From: Pseudoponticoccus marisrubri
Lineage (GTDB): Bacteria > Pseudomonadota > Alphaproteobacteria > Rhodobacterales > Rhodobacteraceae
Length of the DNA stretch: 53,616 nt
Direction of reading: 5' to 3'
Assembly: GCF_001482405.1 (NCBI RefSeq)
Contig: NZ_LPXO01000020.1
Location: forward strand, 1 to 53,616
Positions within the stretch are counted from its first letter, which is position 1. Each line of letters begins with the position of its first letter. The notes under the pieces were generated by a model that worked only from the letters and a program-made list of their open reading frames with translations, ran no database searches and had not been told where the DNA came from. Below, piece by piece: positions 33,327 through 41,766 of the stretch. The translations under genes and the position numbers were made by a program.

Positions 33327-34235
33327 TCATCCATCGGCCAGCAATTCAGCTGCGAGAGTTCGGAGCGCATGCGCCGCGACCAGCGGGACCACTCCGTTGC
33401 CACAGAGCCGAAGCCGGTCCACCCGGTGGGCCAGCCCATCAGCGCCTCGACGAAGGCTGGGTTCAAGGTGCGGGGCGTGTCGCAGGAACGCGCGCCAGCC
33501 ATCGGCGTCACCAGGACCTGGCGGCCAAGCAGCCCGTTCACCGGCGTGTTCGCGAGGCTCGTCGCCCCGTCCTTGTGATCCCGCGCCGTCGGCGTCATCC
33601 AGAGCCGCATCATCTCGGTCCGGTTCCCCCCGCTCGACCGCGTCCCAGAGCAGGCGCGCGGGGTCGGCCAAGTGGTCGCGCTCGCGGTGGGCGAGGATGA
33701 AGAGCCGCTCGCGCCGATGCGGCGCACCGACTTCCGCCGCCGTGAAGAGGCCTGCCGCAAGGCGGTAGCCCATGCCGACCAGCCCTCCGGCGACTTCGGG
33801 GAAGCCGAGGCGGAGATGATGGGCGACGTTCTCGAGAAAGACGAAGGGCGGTTCGCACTCGCCGACGATCCGGGCGACATGCGGCCAGAGGTGGCGCGGG
33901 TCGTCCACGCCCCGGCGCTTGCCCGCGACGGAGAACGGCTGGCACGGATAGCCCGCAGTGACGATGTCCACCGCGCCGCACCACGGGCGGCCGTCGAAGG
34001 TGGCGACGTCGTCCCAGACAGGCGCCGGATCCAGGGCCGCGTCTTCCATCCGCGCCACGAGAATGGCCGCGGCGTAGGCGTCCCGCTCGACATGACCCAC
34101 AGCGCGATATCCGGGGCACGCGAGGTGCAGTCCGAGGTCGAGCCCGCCGGCGCCGGAGCAGAGCGAGAGGCCGAAGAGGCACGCGTCGCCGGCTCCGGCA
34201 GGCAGGCCGGAGGAAGGTAGAGCCACGCCATCCAC
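33327..34235 (-). CDS. DNA (cytosine-5-)-methyltransferase
   Basis: 302 residues. C5-MTase motifs in order: I (SLCSGAGGLDLGL, residues 24-36), IV with the catalytic Cys (GYPCQPFSVAGKRRG, C98), VI (PFVFLENV), VIII (PHRRERLFILA) and X (LCGNGVVPLVA). The target-recognition region is short. The GTG at 34235 is the likely start. No cognate restriction gene is adjacent, so it is an orphan methyltransferase, probably protecting phage DNA or altering host methylation. Confidence 0.93.
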   Translation of the reverse strand: MDGVALPSSGLPAGAGDACLFGLSLCSGAGGLDLGLHLACPGYRAVGHVERDAYAAAILVARMEDAALDPAPVWDDVATFDGRPWCGAVDIVTAGYPCQPFSVAGKRRGVDDPRHLWPHVARIVGECEPPFVFLENVAHHLRLGFPEVAGGLVGMGYRLAAGLFTAAEVGAPHRRERLFILAHRERDHLADPARLLWDAVERGEPDRDDAALDDADGAGSQGRGDEPREHAGERAAWPPGPGDADGWRAFLRHAPHLEPSLRRGADGLAHRVDRLRLCGNGVVPLVAAHALRTLAAELLADG

Positions 34236-34239
34236 GTCG

Positions 34240-35577
34240 TCAGGCCGCGTGGGCCCCCTCGGCCGCGGCCGGGGTCTCGCCCAGCCGCTCAGCCTTCACC
34301 TCGGCAAAGGTCCGGCCATCGCCGTCGAGGGTCGCGTCGCGGCCAGTATCGGCCTGCCAGCGCTCGATGGCGACGTCGACATAGGCCGGGCTGATTTCCA
34401 TCGCGAATACCCGCCGGCCGTTGGCCTCGCCCGCCATGATCTGCGAGCCCGAGCCCGAGAATGGCTCGTAGCAGAGGCCGCCTCGCGCCACATGCTGGCG
34501 CATCGGGATCCCGAAGGCGTCGAGCGGTTTCGGCGTCGGATGGTTGGGCCGCTCGTCCTTCGCGAAGGACGGCATCTCCCAGGTCGAGGGCAGCGTCTGC
34601 TCGGCGACCTTCGGCGGACGGTTCGGACGGCGCCAGCCCATGAAGCAGGGCTCGTGCTTCCACAGGTAGTGCGACCGGGTCAGGACACCGCGGTCCTTCA
34701 CCCATATGATCTGCTGATGGACGAAGGCGCCGGCCTTCTCCCAGCAGGCTTCCAGCATCGCCTGGCGGCGCGAGGCGTGCCAGCAGTACCAGGCCGCATC
34801 CTCGGTGATGGCCTCGGCCACAGCCGCGGCGATGAATCCGTCGTAGAGCTCGGCGCCCTGCGAGCTGTCGTCCCAGGTGACGCCGTAGGACTGCGACCAG
34901 TCCTTGTTCCGCGTCGGGTGGTTCGAGCCGTCGTAGTCGACGAGATACGGCGGGTCGGTCGCGAACAGCACCGCGCGCTCGCCGTTCATCAGCCGGCGCA
35001 CGTCGTCGTGCGAGGTCGAGTCGCCGCAGAGCAGCCGGTGATCGCCGAGGATCCACAGATCGCCCGTGCGCGACGCCGGGTTGCGCGGCGGCTCCGGGAT
35101 GGTCACCGGAGGCACGGAGCCCCCGCCGTCATTTTCTTCTTCACCGCCCCCGTCCGGATCGAAAGCCAGCAGCTTGTCCAGCTCGCCATCCGAGAAGCCG
35201 ACCAGCGACAGGTCGTAATCGTCGGCCAGCAGGTCCTGCAACTCGGCCGACAGGAGCGCCTCGTCCCAGCTGCCGAGCTCCGTTAGCTTGTTGTCCGCGA
35301 TGCGGTAGGCCCGCCGCTGCGCCTCGGTCAGATGCCCGAGCACGATCACCGGCGCCTCGGTCAGCCCGAGCTGCGTCGCGGCCAGCACGCGCCCATGGCC
35401 TGCGATCAGCTCCCCGTCGTCACCGACGAGGCACGGCACGGTCCAGCCGAACTCCGCCATGCTGGCGGCGATCTTTGCGACCTGGTCGGCGCCATGCACC
35501 TTCGCGTTTTTCGCGTAGGGCTGAAGGCGCGCAAGCGGCCACATCTCGATCCGCTCGGGGGCGAAGGCGAGGGTCAT
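34240..35577 (-). CDS. ParB-N/N6-adenine (or N4-cytosine) DNA methyltransferase fusion
   Basis: 445 residues. Residues 1-140 form a ParB/Srx-type domain (YAKNAKVHGADQVAKIAASM, LIAGHGRVLAATQLGL, AYRIADNKLTELGSW). Residues ~170-420 form a beta-class methyltransferase with DPPY (208-211) and the AdoMet motif YEPFSGSGSQIMAGE near the C-terminus. Such fusions are common in temperate phages of alphaproteobacteria and modify phage DNA. AGGAACC precedes the ATG. Adjacent to the C5 enzyme (4-bp gap). Confidence 0.93.
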   Translation of the reverse strand: MTLAFAPERIEMWPLARLQPYAKNAKVHGADQVAKIAASMAEFGWTVPCLVGDDGELIAGHGRVLAATQLGLTEAPVIVLGHLTEAQRRAYRIADNKLTELGSWDEALLSAELQDLLADDYDLSLVGFSDGELDKLLAFDPDGGGEEENDGGGSVPPVTIPEPPRNPASRTGDLWILGDHRLLCGDSTSHDDVRRLMNGERAVLFATDPPYLVDYDGSNHPTRNKDWSQSYGVTWDDSSQGAELYDGFIAAAVAEAITEDAAWYCWHASRRQAMLEACWEKAGAFVHQQIIWVKDRGVLTRSHYLWKHEPCFMGWRRPNRPPKVAEQTLPSTWEMPSFAKDERPNHPTPKPLDAFGIPMRQHVARGGLCYEPFSGSGSQIMAGEANGRRVFAMEISPAYVDVAIERWQADTGRDATLDGDGRTFAEVKAERLGETPAAAEGAHAA

Positions 35578-35994
35578 GAAGGTTCCTGTCGATGGTCGAT
35601 CGGCATCCGCCGGGTGGACTCCGGCGCGGCGGGGTCCACCGGCCTCCAGCTGGACTCCGGTATCCGCGGGGTGTCCACCCCGCGCGGTCGGTCAGGTGTT
35701 TGAATTCACGAGGGTTTCGTGGCGTCGCGGCTGGACGCTGGAGTCCGGTGGCTTCCCAAAAATCCGGCCCTGTCGCTGGCGAAATGCCGAGCCAAGTCCG
35801 CCAGCATACATAGTCGCCAGGAAGGAACCATTGAATTTAATGGGTTGGCGGCATGGACCCCGGCTGGACCCCTCGGTGGACCCCGGAAGCCAGCGGCTGC
35901 GGTCTCGCCCGCGCGCTCCTCTCCCGAATATGCCGTCTTTGTAGCTCTATTCGCCGATCCTGTAAGGCGCTGCGATGTACACCGGAAAATTGTC
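35578..35994. other. Intergenic region with repeated TGGACYCCGG-type motifs
   Basis: No gene seen in 417 bp. TGGACTCCGG occurs at 35615 and 35651, TGGACCCCGG at 35854 and 35877, plus inverted copies (GGGGTCCACC at 35631, GGAGTCCGG at ~35740). Located upstream of the methyltransferase pair, so it may carry their promoter and protein-binding sites. Confidence 0.5.
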
Positions 35995-36441
35995 TCAAAG
36001 GATGATTTTTCTTGACAGCCGATCCGCGTTTTCAATGACGAACTGCTGCGAGCGCCGCCGGGACGGAACGCGACCGTTCAGACGCCAGACGATGATGGCG
36101 ATGCCGTATTGCCAGCGCTTCGTCGCCGCGGTGCGCGACAGCCCGAACTGCCAGCAGATCGGCTTCCAGGGTTTCCGGTTCGCCCGGAGCCACACGATCT
36201 GCGCGTCGTCGTTCTCGAGCCAGCGCAGCCACAGCATCGCCTCCTCGGCCTCGGTGATCTGGCGCGGGCTCGGCCGCGGCCGGCGCATCTGCGGCTCCTG
36301 GCCGACCTGATCGGCAAAGCTGTGGAAGTACTCGGGCCAGGCGTTGAAGTAGCCTTGCGGCTTCACCGCAGGCAGCTGCGCGAAGACGTCGGCGGCGAGT
36401 TCCAGGCGATCCTGCACCTGCGCGGTGGTCCAGTCAGTCAT
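35995..36441 (-). CDS. DUF6362-like DNA-binding protein
   Basis: 148 residues from the ATG at 36441: DWTTAQVQDRLELAADVFAQ, ADQVGQEPQMRRPRPSPRQI, TEAEEAMLWLRWLENDDAQI, then an HTH-like end (ICWQFGLSRTAATKRWQYGI). Matches DUF6362 proteins of prophage early regions. Likely DNA-binding. Overlaps the next gene upstream by 8 bp. Confidence 0.78.
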   Translation of the reverse strand: MTDWTTAQVQDRLELAADVFAQLPAVKPQGYFNAWPEYFHSFADQVGQEPQMRRPRPSPRQITEAEEAMLWLRWLENDDAQIVWLRANRKPWKPICWQFGLSRTAATKRWQYGIAIIVWRLNGRVPSRRRSQQFVIENADRLSRKIIL

Positions 36442-36643
36442 GGCGCACCTCCCGGACCGTGGGCGGCTTGCCGTAGAGCTTGTCCCCGAGTTGACGGACC
36501 AACTCGCGCTCCGGCCAGGTGAGCCGCTGGTCGTCCAGCGAGACCGCCAGCATGCGCTGCTCGTGCCAGCCCTCGCGCTTGACCTGCTCCGGGTCGCGGC
36601 GGCGCCCGCCATAGCCCTTGGGCGTGTAGCGCATCCTGCTCAT
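36434..36643 (-). CDS. Conserved small prophage protein
   Basis: 69 residues, basic: MSRMRYTPKGYGGRRRDPEQ, MLAVSLDDQRLTWPERELVR, QLGDKLYGKP. Occurs between the RuvC-like and DUF6362 genes in related prophages. Overlaps both neighbours by 4-8 bp. No function known. Confidence 0.68.
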   Translation of the reverse strand: MSRMRYTPKGYGGRRRDPEQVKREGWHEQRMLAVSLDDQRLTWPERELVRQLGDKLYGKPPTVREVRHD

Positions 36644-37158
36644 GCCACGCCTCCCGCCGTCTCGATCGCCCAGAACAGGATGGCGATGGCGTCAGCCTCG
36701 TTGTCATCCGCGGGGCTGAAGCCCCGGGCGCGGGCCGCCGCGATCATCGCCTCCTTCGGTGCGTTGCCCTTGCCGGTAGCGTGGCGCTTGATCGTTCCTA
36801 CGGGCACGCCCTGGTAGGGGACGTCCGCCGTCTCGGCCCATGCGGTCAGGGTGGCGAGCAGGCCGCCGAAGACATGGGCCGCGTCCGTCCCGACATGCCG
36901 GCGCACCTACTCGAAGTGGATCGCGCCGATGGGTCCGGCATCCGCGGCCAGCCGCTCCAGCCAGGCGCGGCAGCGGACATAGCGCATGCCGCCGCCGTCG
37001 TAGCGGCTCGGCCGGAACGAGACCGTGCCGCTGGTGATCAGCCCGTCCGCGGCGCGGAGGGCCCAGCCGGTGGTCGTGCCGAGGTCGAGGGCGAGAAGGA
37101 CCGGCGTGCCGCCGGCAGGCGCGATCGCGGTCGAGGGGGTGAGAGATGCATGGGCCAT
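36640..37158 (-). pseudogene. RuvC-like Holliday junction nuclease, interrupted by an amber codon
   Basis: From the ATG at 37158 (AAGGAG upstream): VLLALDLGTTTGWALRAADG has the RNase H-fold first strand with its catalytic Asp, then PIGAIHFE. The next codon is TAG (36909-36907), and the same frame goes on VRRHVGTDAAHVFGGLLATL, GVPVGTIKRHATGKGNAPKE, SPADDNEADAIAILFWAIET with the C-terminal acidic residues. Relatives read F-E-E-V-R-R-H here, so GAG became TAG. Two partial peptides would lack a complete active site. Confidence 0.82.
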
Positions 37159-37257
37159 CGGGGGCTCCTTTCCTGTCTGCTGCTCGATGGAGGGATGGGG
37201 GCGGCGCGCGGGGCTCATCGGTCGAGCTCCCGCAGCCAATCGGGGCGCGGTGAGGCC

Positions 37258-37508
37258 TGTGAACCTGCCTCGGAAGGCTCACACGGAGGCTCACACCCGC
37301 AACCTGTTGAAATGACGTCGCTTTGTGAGCCTTGTGAGGGTTGTGAACCTTTTCCGGCATCTCCTTACGTGCGCACGCGCGTGCACGCACGCGTAAGGGT
37401 GGAAAAAGGTTCACAAGGCTCACAAGGTTCACATTTCGGTTTGGTATCAGGGCCTTGCGCGTGTGAGCCTTCGTTTTCGAGGCTCACACGACCGGCCCGA
37501 GGCTCACA
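37258..37508. repeat. Iteron-like GGYTCACA array with central palindrome
   Basis: At least eleven copies of GGYTCACA or its complement: 37258, 37276, 37288, 37324, 37342, 37408, 37417, 37426, 37462, 37481 and 37501, plus a degenerate one at 37333. The inner copies have 9-bp period and face each other across a hairpin-forming core (CTTACG...CGTAAG, 37364-37397). The right half lies in the primase coding end (Cys-Glu-Pro repeats). Candidate replication origin. Confidence 0.75.
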
Positions 37509-40154
37509 CGGATCGGCGGTGCGACGGGCCGCTTCCGAGGGTCGTTCCTCCTCGGTCACCTTCAGCTGCCACTTCGTGGCGCGCCGGTAGGTGCCGGCCT
37601 TCACCAGCCGGACGCGGAGATCGCCGAGGCGGAACACCCGGTCCCGCATGCGTCCGATCGACATCCCGAAGCTGGTCTTGCGCGCCTGCTCGTTGGCGCC
37701 GCTCATCGGCGGCGGCGGATCGCAGAAGAGCGCGATGTCGTAGACTTCGGCGGCCGTCACCTCGGCGGTGCCGAACCTGTCCCACCAGGCGCCGATGAAG
37801 GCGTTCCAGGCGGCGCCCTCGCTGTCGGAGGACTCCATCATCTCCTCGAGATTGCCGAGGAAACCGGGAATACCCGCCACCTCGAGCACGCCGCCGAGCA
37901 CGTGCGCCCAGTTCTCGAAGGAGCCGATGCTGCGCCCGCCGCGCGGCCGGCCGGCGGCGATCCATGCCTGGCAGAGCGTCAGACAGGCCGCGACCAGCCG
38001 GGCCCGGTTGGCGCGCACCCAGCTCATCAGGTCGGGGTGGCGGAAGTCAGAGCGCTGCCAGGGGCGGTCGGTATGCGGATCGAGCCGGATGCGCACCAGG
38101 CGCCGGGCCATCTCGTTGGAGAACTCCGGGTTGTTGCCGGTGGCGATCCAGAGGCAGCGGATCGGCAGCCGCGCCATCTCGGAATGGCCGAGGATGCGGT
38201 CCTCCCAGAAGGGCGCGGTGAGCGCGGCGGCGAGGGCCGAGCTGTCGAGCGTGGCGCGGAGGTTGTCGATCAGCACGATGGCGGGGATCTGGCGGAGCTT
38301 CGCGGTCACGCGCTTGCGCCATTCCTCGTCGTCGCGCCCCTCGGTCATGACGCTGGCGCCCGCACCGGTCAGGATGCCGGTGATCGCATCGACCATCAGC
38401 GTGGCCCCGGTGCCGGGCGCCGGCTTCTCGATCAGGTGCAGCGGCGTCGGCCCGTCGATCATGCCGCGCAGGAAGCCCAGCAGCAGGAGCGCCACGACAT
38501 GGGAGCGCTCGGCATCGCCGGTGAAGGGGAAGTCACCGAGCAGATCCTCGCAGATCAGCGTGCGCGCCGCGGCGATCTCGGCCGATGTGGGCCTGGCGGG
38601 AATGTCCGGCACGGCGAAGCCCGGCGCCGGGACGTAGAGCAGACGCGCGTCGGGGTGATAGCCGGGCGTTGTGAGCAGCGTGCCATTCCGCCCGAAGACC
38701 GGCGTGTTCACGATGCCGGTCAGCACGGGCAGCGCGGGATCGGGCGTGGCGAGGACCGACTTGACAACCGGCAAAGGCGGCGGCGCCGGGATCGGCTCGC
38801 CCTTGGCGTTCACGCGCACCCAGCGGGCAAGCCGCGCAAGCATGTGGCGGAGCTTCTCCTCGCCCATCGCGGTGGCGACGGGCCGGCCCTCGTCGTCGGG
38901 GACGACCCATGTGGGCTGGCCTGCGAGGCGGAAGAGCCAGGGGCAGCGGTTCGAGGCCATGAGCAGGCTCCAGACCTGCTCGTTCGCGCGCGCCAGATCG
39001 CCCTCGTCGGCGCGCAGCGTCGGGACCGTGTCGCCCGAGCCCTGATAGTTGAGCGGCCGGTGCTGCCCGATCTGCATCACCGTCTCGGCCTCGACGACCG
39101 ACTCCGCGGCTGCGATCAGGCGCGCCACGGCCACGGGGCCGTCTCTCAGCAGCAGATCGTTGAAGTCCTGACCTTCCTCGGGCGGCACGGCGATGGCGAC
39201 GTCGCGCCCCTGCGCGCGCAGCCGTCGCGCAGCGGCATCCGCGGCGCGAAGGCCGGCGCCAGAGGCGTCGTTGTCGGCGAGGATCACGATGCGCGTGGCG
39301 GCCGGCGGCAGCTCGACCTGTTCGAGGCCGGAGGTCGAGAGCGTGGCCCAGACCGGCAGATCGGGACAGGCGGTCATGGCCGCGAGGCCGGTCTCGATCC
39401 CCTCCGACAGCGCCAGCCTGTCGCCGTCGCCGATGGGCGCGAGCCGCACCGCGCCGCCGGCCACGCGGCCGAGCATCTTCTTTGCCTTGTCGAGCGGGGC
39501 CTTGCGGATGCTGCCGTTGGTGTCCGTCGCGAGCCATGTCCGATGCAGCCCGATGACATCGCCGTTCCGGTCACGCACCTGGCCCACGAGGGCCGGATAG
39601 CCCGCCTTCGTCTCGTAGTGCGCGAGGTCGGGATGGAAGAGCAGATCGGCCTCGGCGGGGACAGCGAGGCCGCGGCCCGCGAGGTAGTCCGCAGCCGGCG
39701 TGCCCGCGAGCGGCTGCGCCGAGGACAGGATGTGCGCGATCTCTCGGGTGGCATCGCGCTTCGGCGGGCGGGGCGGTGCCGCCTCGCGTCTGGGAGCGCC
39801 GGCCACAATCCCTGCCATCTCTGCAGCCTCGACGATCAGCGGCTGTCCCGAGAGGCTCGTGATCGCCTCCAGCGCCGACAGCGGCCCACCGCCTTCGTTG
39901 CCGTCGAAGTCGATCCAGTCACCGGCATTCGGCCCGCGCAACGCGATGACGCAGGAGCCGGTGTTCCGGGGCGCGTCACCCCGAATGTTGGCCAGCCGCC
40001 ACTCGTCGCCGGAGCGGCGTCCCCGCGGGAACAGCCGCGGCACCCAGTCCTCCGCCGTGTCGCGCAACCGCTGCACGATCATATCCAGATCGTAGCGTTC
40101 CGGCTGTGAACGCCACGGCAGCACGTCGTTGAGATCGATGACCGTGGCGCTCAC
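37365..40154 (-). CDS. Phage primase-helicase (Toprim plus SF3-like ATPase)
   Basis: 929 residues from the GTG at 40154, which overlaps the upstream stop as GTGA. The N-terminal domain (~1-130) resembles DUF7146; the Toprim domain follows with LALSEGIETGLAAM and IVILADNDASGAG. The C-terminal half is an ATPase/helicase region (EKPAPGTGATLMVDAITG as P-loop, IPAIVLIDNLR, RCLWIATGNNPEFSNE). Primes and unwinds DNA at the phage origin. The extreme C-terminus is a CEPCEPCEP low-complexity tail produced by the iteron-like DNA repeats. Confidence 0.88.
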   Translation of the reverse strand: MSATVIDLNDVLPWRSQPERYDLDMIVQRLRDTAEDWVPRLFPRGRRSGDEWRLANIRGDAPRNTGSCVIALRGPNAGDWIDFDGNEGGGPLSALEAITSLSGQPLIVEAAEMAGIVAGAPRREAAPPRPPKRDATREIAHILSSAQPLAGTPAADYLAGRGLAVPAEADLLFHPDLAHYETKAGYPALVGQVRDRNGDVIGLHRTWLATDTNGSIRKAPLDKAKKMLGRVAGGAVRLAPIGDGDRLALSEGIETGLAAMTACPDLPVWATLSTSGLEQVELPPAATRIVILADNDASGAGLRAADAAARRLRAQGRDVAIAVPPEEGQDFNDLLLRDGPVAVARLIAAAESVVEAETVMQIGQHRPLNYQGSGDTVPTLRADEGDLARANEQVWSLLMASNRCPWLFRLAGQPTWVVPDDEGRPVATAMGEEKLRHMLARLARWVRVNAKGEPIPAPPPLPVVKSVLATPDPALPVLTGIVNTPVFGRNGTLLTTPGYHPDARLLYVPAPGFAVPDIPARPTSAEIAAARTLICEDLLGDFPFTGDAERSHVVALLLLGFLRGMIDGPTPLHLIEKPAPGTGATLMVDAITGILTGAGASVMTEGRDDEEWRKRVTAKLRQIPAIVLIDNLRATLDSSALAAALTAPFWEDRILGHSEMARLPIRCLWIATGNNPEFSNEMARRLVRIRLDPHTDRPWQRSDFRHPDLMSWVRANRARLVAACLTLCQAWIAAGRPRGGRSIGSFENWAHVLGGVLEVAGIPGFLGNLEEMMESSDSEGAAWNAFIGAWWDRFGTAEVTAAEVYDIALFCDPPPPMSGANEQARKTSFGMSIGRMRDRVFRLGDLRVRLVKAGTYRRATKWQLKVTEEERPSEAARRTADPCEPRAGRVSLENEGSHAQGPDTKPKCEPCEPCEPFSTLTRACTRVRT

Positions 40155-40456
40155 TGGACCGCCTCCGATCCCACCACGCCGGCGAACCAGCTTCGGTCGC
40201 TGCGAATGGCGATGAATCCGAAACCCGGTCCCTGGTGCTTTGGGTTCGGAACGATCCACAGATCCTCGCCCCCATCGTAGAAGGCGCCGTGGTCCGGCCC
40301 GAAGAGTTCCTCCAGGATATGCTCGATCGGCACCTCTCGGAGCGCTTCCTCGAGCGCTCGAACCTCCTCGACGCTCGTTCGGGCCGCTGCGGCGAATGCT
40401 TGGCGTTCTGCATCCTTTTCCTCTGCCGTGCGCGGATCTCGGGATCGACCCTGCAT
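40151..40456 (-). CDS. Conserved prophage protein of unknown function
   Basis: 101 residues from the ATG at 40456 (AAGGAG, good spacing). Acidic helix (EEVRALEEALREVPIEHILE) followed by a beta part (GAFYDGGEDLWIVPNPKHQG, FGFIAIRSDRSWFAG). GTGA overlap with the primase suggests a replication role. No family recognised. Confidence 0.65.
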   Translation of the reverse strand: MQGRSRDPRTAEEKDAERQAFAAAARTSVEEVRALEEALREVPIEHILEELFGPDHGAFYDGGEDLWIVPNPKHQGPGFGFIAIRSDRSWFAGVVGSEAVQ

Positions 40457-40482
40457 GGAATTCTCCTTCTTCGACGATGTGG

Positions 40483-41766
40483 TCATGACAGGATCACGAG
40501 CCCCCATTCCGCGCGGGTGATGGCGGTGTAGAGCCACCTGTTGCGATCGGCGGCCGTGCGGCCGAAGCCGTCATCCACGACGACGACCGTGGGAAATTGG
40601 CTGCCCTGCGCCTTGTGGCAGGTGATGGCGTAGCCCCAGCTGCTCTCGATGAGGCCGCGCTTGATCTGCCATTCGCGGCGCCCGCGCTCGGGGTCGTAGG
40701 CGATGTGATCGGCGTACTCGCCGCGCCAAAAGCTCTGCCGCCCGGCGATGCTCTCGCCGTCCTCGGTCTCGACCATGGCGCTGAAGGCGAAGGCGTCGTC
40801 GGGGTCCTGGCGCACATCACTCAGCGTCAGGAACATGCCGTTGATCAGGCCGAGATCGTGGCGGTTCTTAAGGCAGATGATCTTCTCGCCGTGGCCTGTC
40901 GGATAGTCGGCCTCGAACCCGGCGGCGCGCTTCATGGCGGTGTTCAACCAGCGCCGTGTCGCGTTGGTGCCGCAGAGCACCTGGCCCCCGCGCAGCATCT
41001 GCGCCGGGCCCACCTCGTGGCGCGACATCTTCCAGACATGGTCGTCATGCGCGCCCATCGGGATCGGCGCGCCCTGCCGCGCCAGCGTCGCGAGCCGCAG
41101 AATGGCGCTGTCCTCGGCCTGCCGGTGCACCTCGGTCAGCATCACGTCGGGCGCGGCCTCGGTGAAGAAGCCGGCGCCCTTCACCGGTGGCAACTGCCCC
41201 GGATCGCCAAGCACCAGGATCGGCTTGCCGAAAGCGAGAAGGTCGCGCCCCAGGTCCTCGCCCACCATCGACACCTCGTCGAGGACCAGCAGGTCCGCGT
41301 CGCGCAGGATGGACTGCTCGTTGATCAGGAACTTCGGCTGGTGGATGTCCTCGAGCCGCATCTCCAGCTGTGCGATCCGCGTCATGGCGAAATCGCGCTC
41401 GGCCGGCCCCATGCGCGGCAGCTCGCGCCGGAGTGTCGCCAGGTCCTCGGTCACCCGCTCGATCTCTTCCGGCGTCGCCTCGGAGACGCGGTAGATCAGG
41501 CTGTGGATGGTCTGCGCGGGCGTGCCCTTGCGCGTCATGACGAGCGCGGCCTTGCCCGTGAAGGCGCCGAAGAGCACGCCGCCCGGGGCGCCGGGGGTCA
41601 TCGGCGCCAGCCCCAGCGCCTCGATCGCCTGCGCGGTGGTCGTGGTCTTGCCGGTCCCGGCATAGCCGAACACCCGGAACACCTGCTGCTCGTGGCGGCG
41701 GGTCTCGTACCAGTCGCGGATAGCCGCGATTGCGCGGCTCTGCATCTCGGAAAGTGTGACGGTCAT
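40483..41766 (-). CDS. SF1B helicase (RecD/Dda-like)
   Basis: 427 residues. Walker A GYAGTGKTTTT (34-44), Walker B LLVLDEVSMVGEDL, motif III GDPGQLPPV, motif IV-like VMLTEVHRQ, motif V/VI GYAITCHKAQGSQF and WLYTAITRAEWGLVIL. Fits RecD2/Dda-type 5'-3' DNA helicases used in phage replication or recombination. Overlaps the Cas4-like nuclease gene by 4 bp. Confidence 0.92.
   Translation of the reverse strand: MTVTLSEMQSRAIAAIRDWYETRRHEQQVFRVFGYAGTGKTTTTAQAIEALGLAPMTPGAPGGVLFGAFTGKAALVMTRKGTPAQTIHSLIYRVSEATPEEIERVTEDLATLRRELPRMGPAERDFAMTRIAQLEMRLEDIHQPKFLINEQSILRDADLLVLDEVSMVGEDLGRDLLAFGKPILVLGDPGQLPPVKGAGFFTEAAPDVMLTEVHRQAEDSAILRLATLARQGAPIPMGAHDDHVWKMSRHEVGPAQMLRGGQVLCGTNATRRWLNTAMKRAAGFEADYPTGHGEKIICLKNRHDLGLINGMFLTLSDVRQDPDDAFAFSAMVETEDGESIAGRQSFWRGEYADHIAYDPERGRREWQIKRGLIESSWGYAITCHKAQGSQFPTVVVVDDGFGRTAADRNRWLYTAITRAEWGLVILS

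Noticed and set aside
9406-36909. Two in-frame TAG codons as evidence of stop-codon reassignment
   Set aside because: Only two cases, both in a prophage with several other lesions, and TAG serves as a normal stop elsewhere (for example in the 67-aa gene); pseudogene decay explains them.
37902-40109. 735-codon open frame on the plus strand over the primase gene
   Set aside because: Arg/Gly/Ala-rich antisense shadow of a well-supported primase with clear motifs; no ribosome-binding site or recognisable domain.
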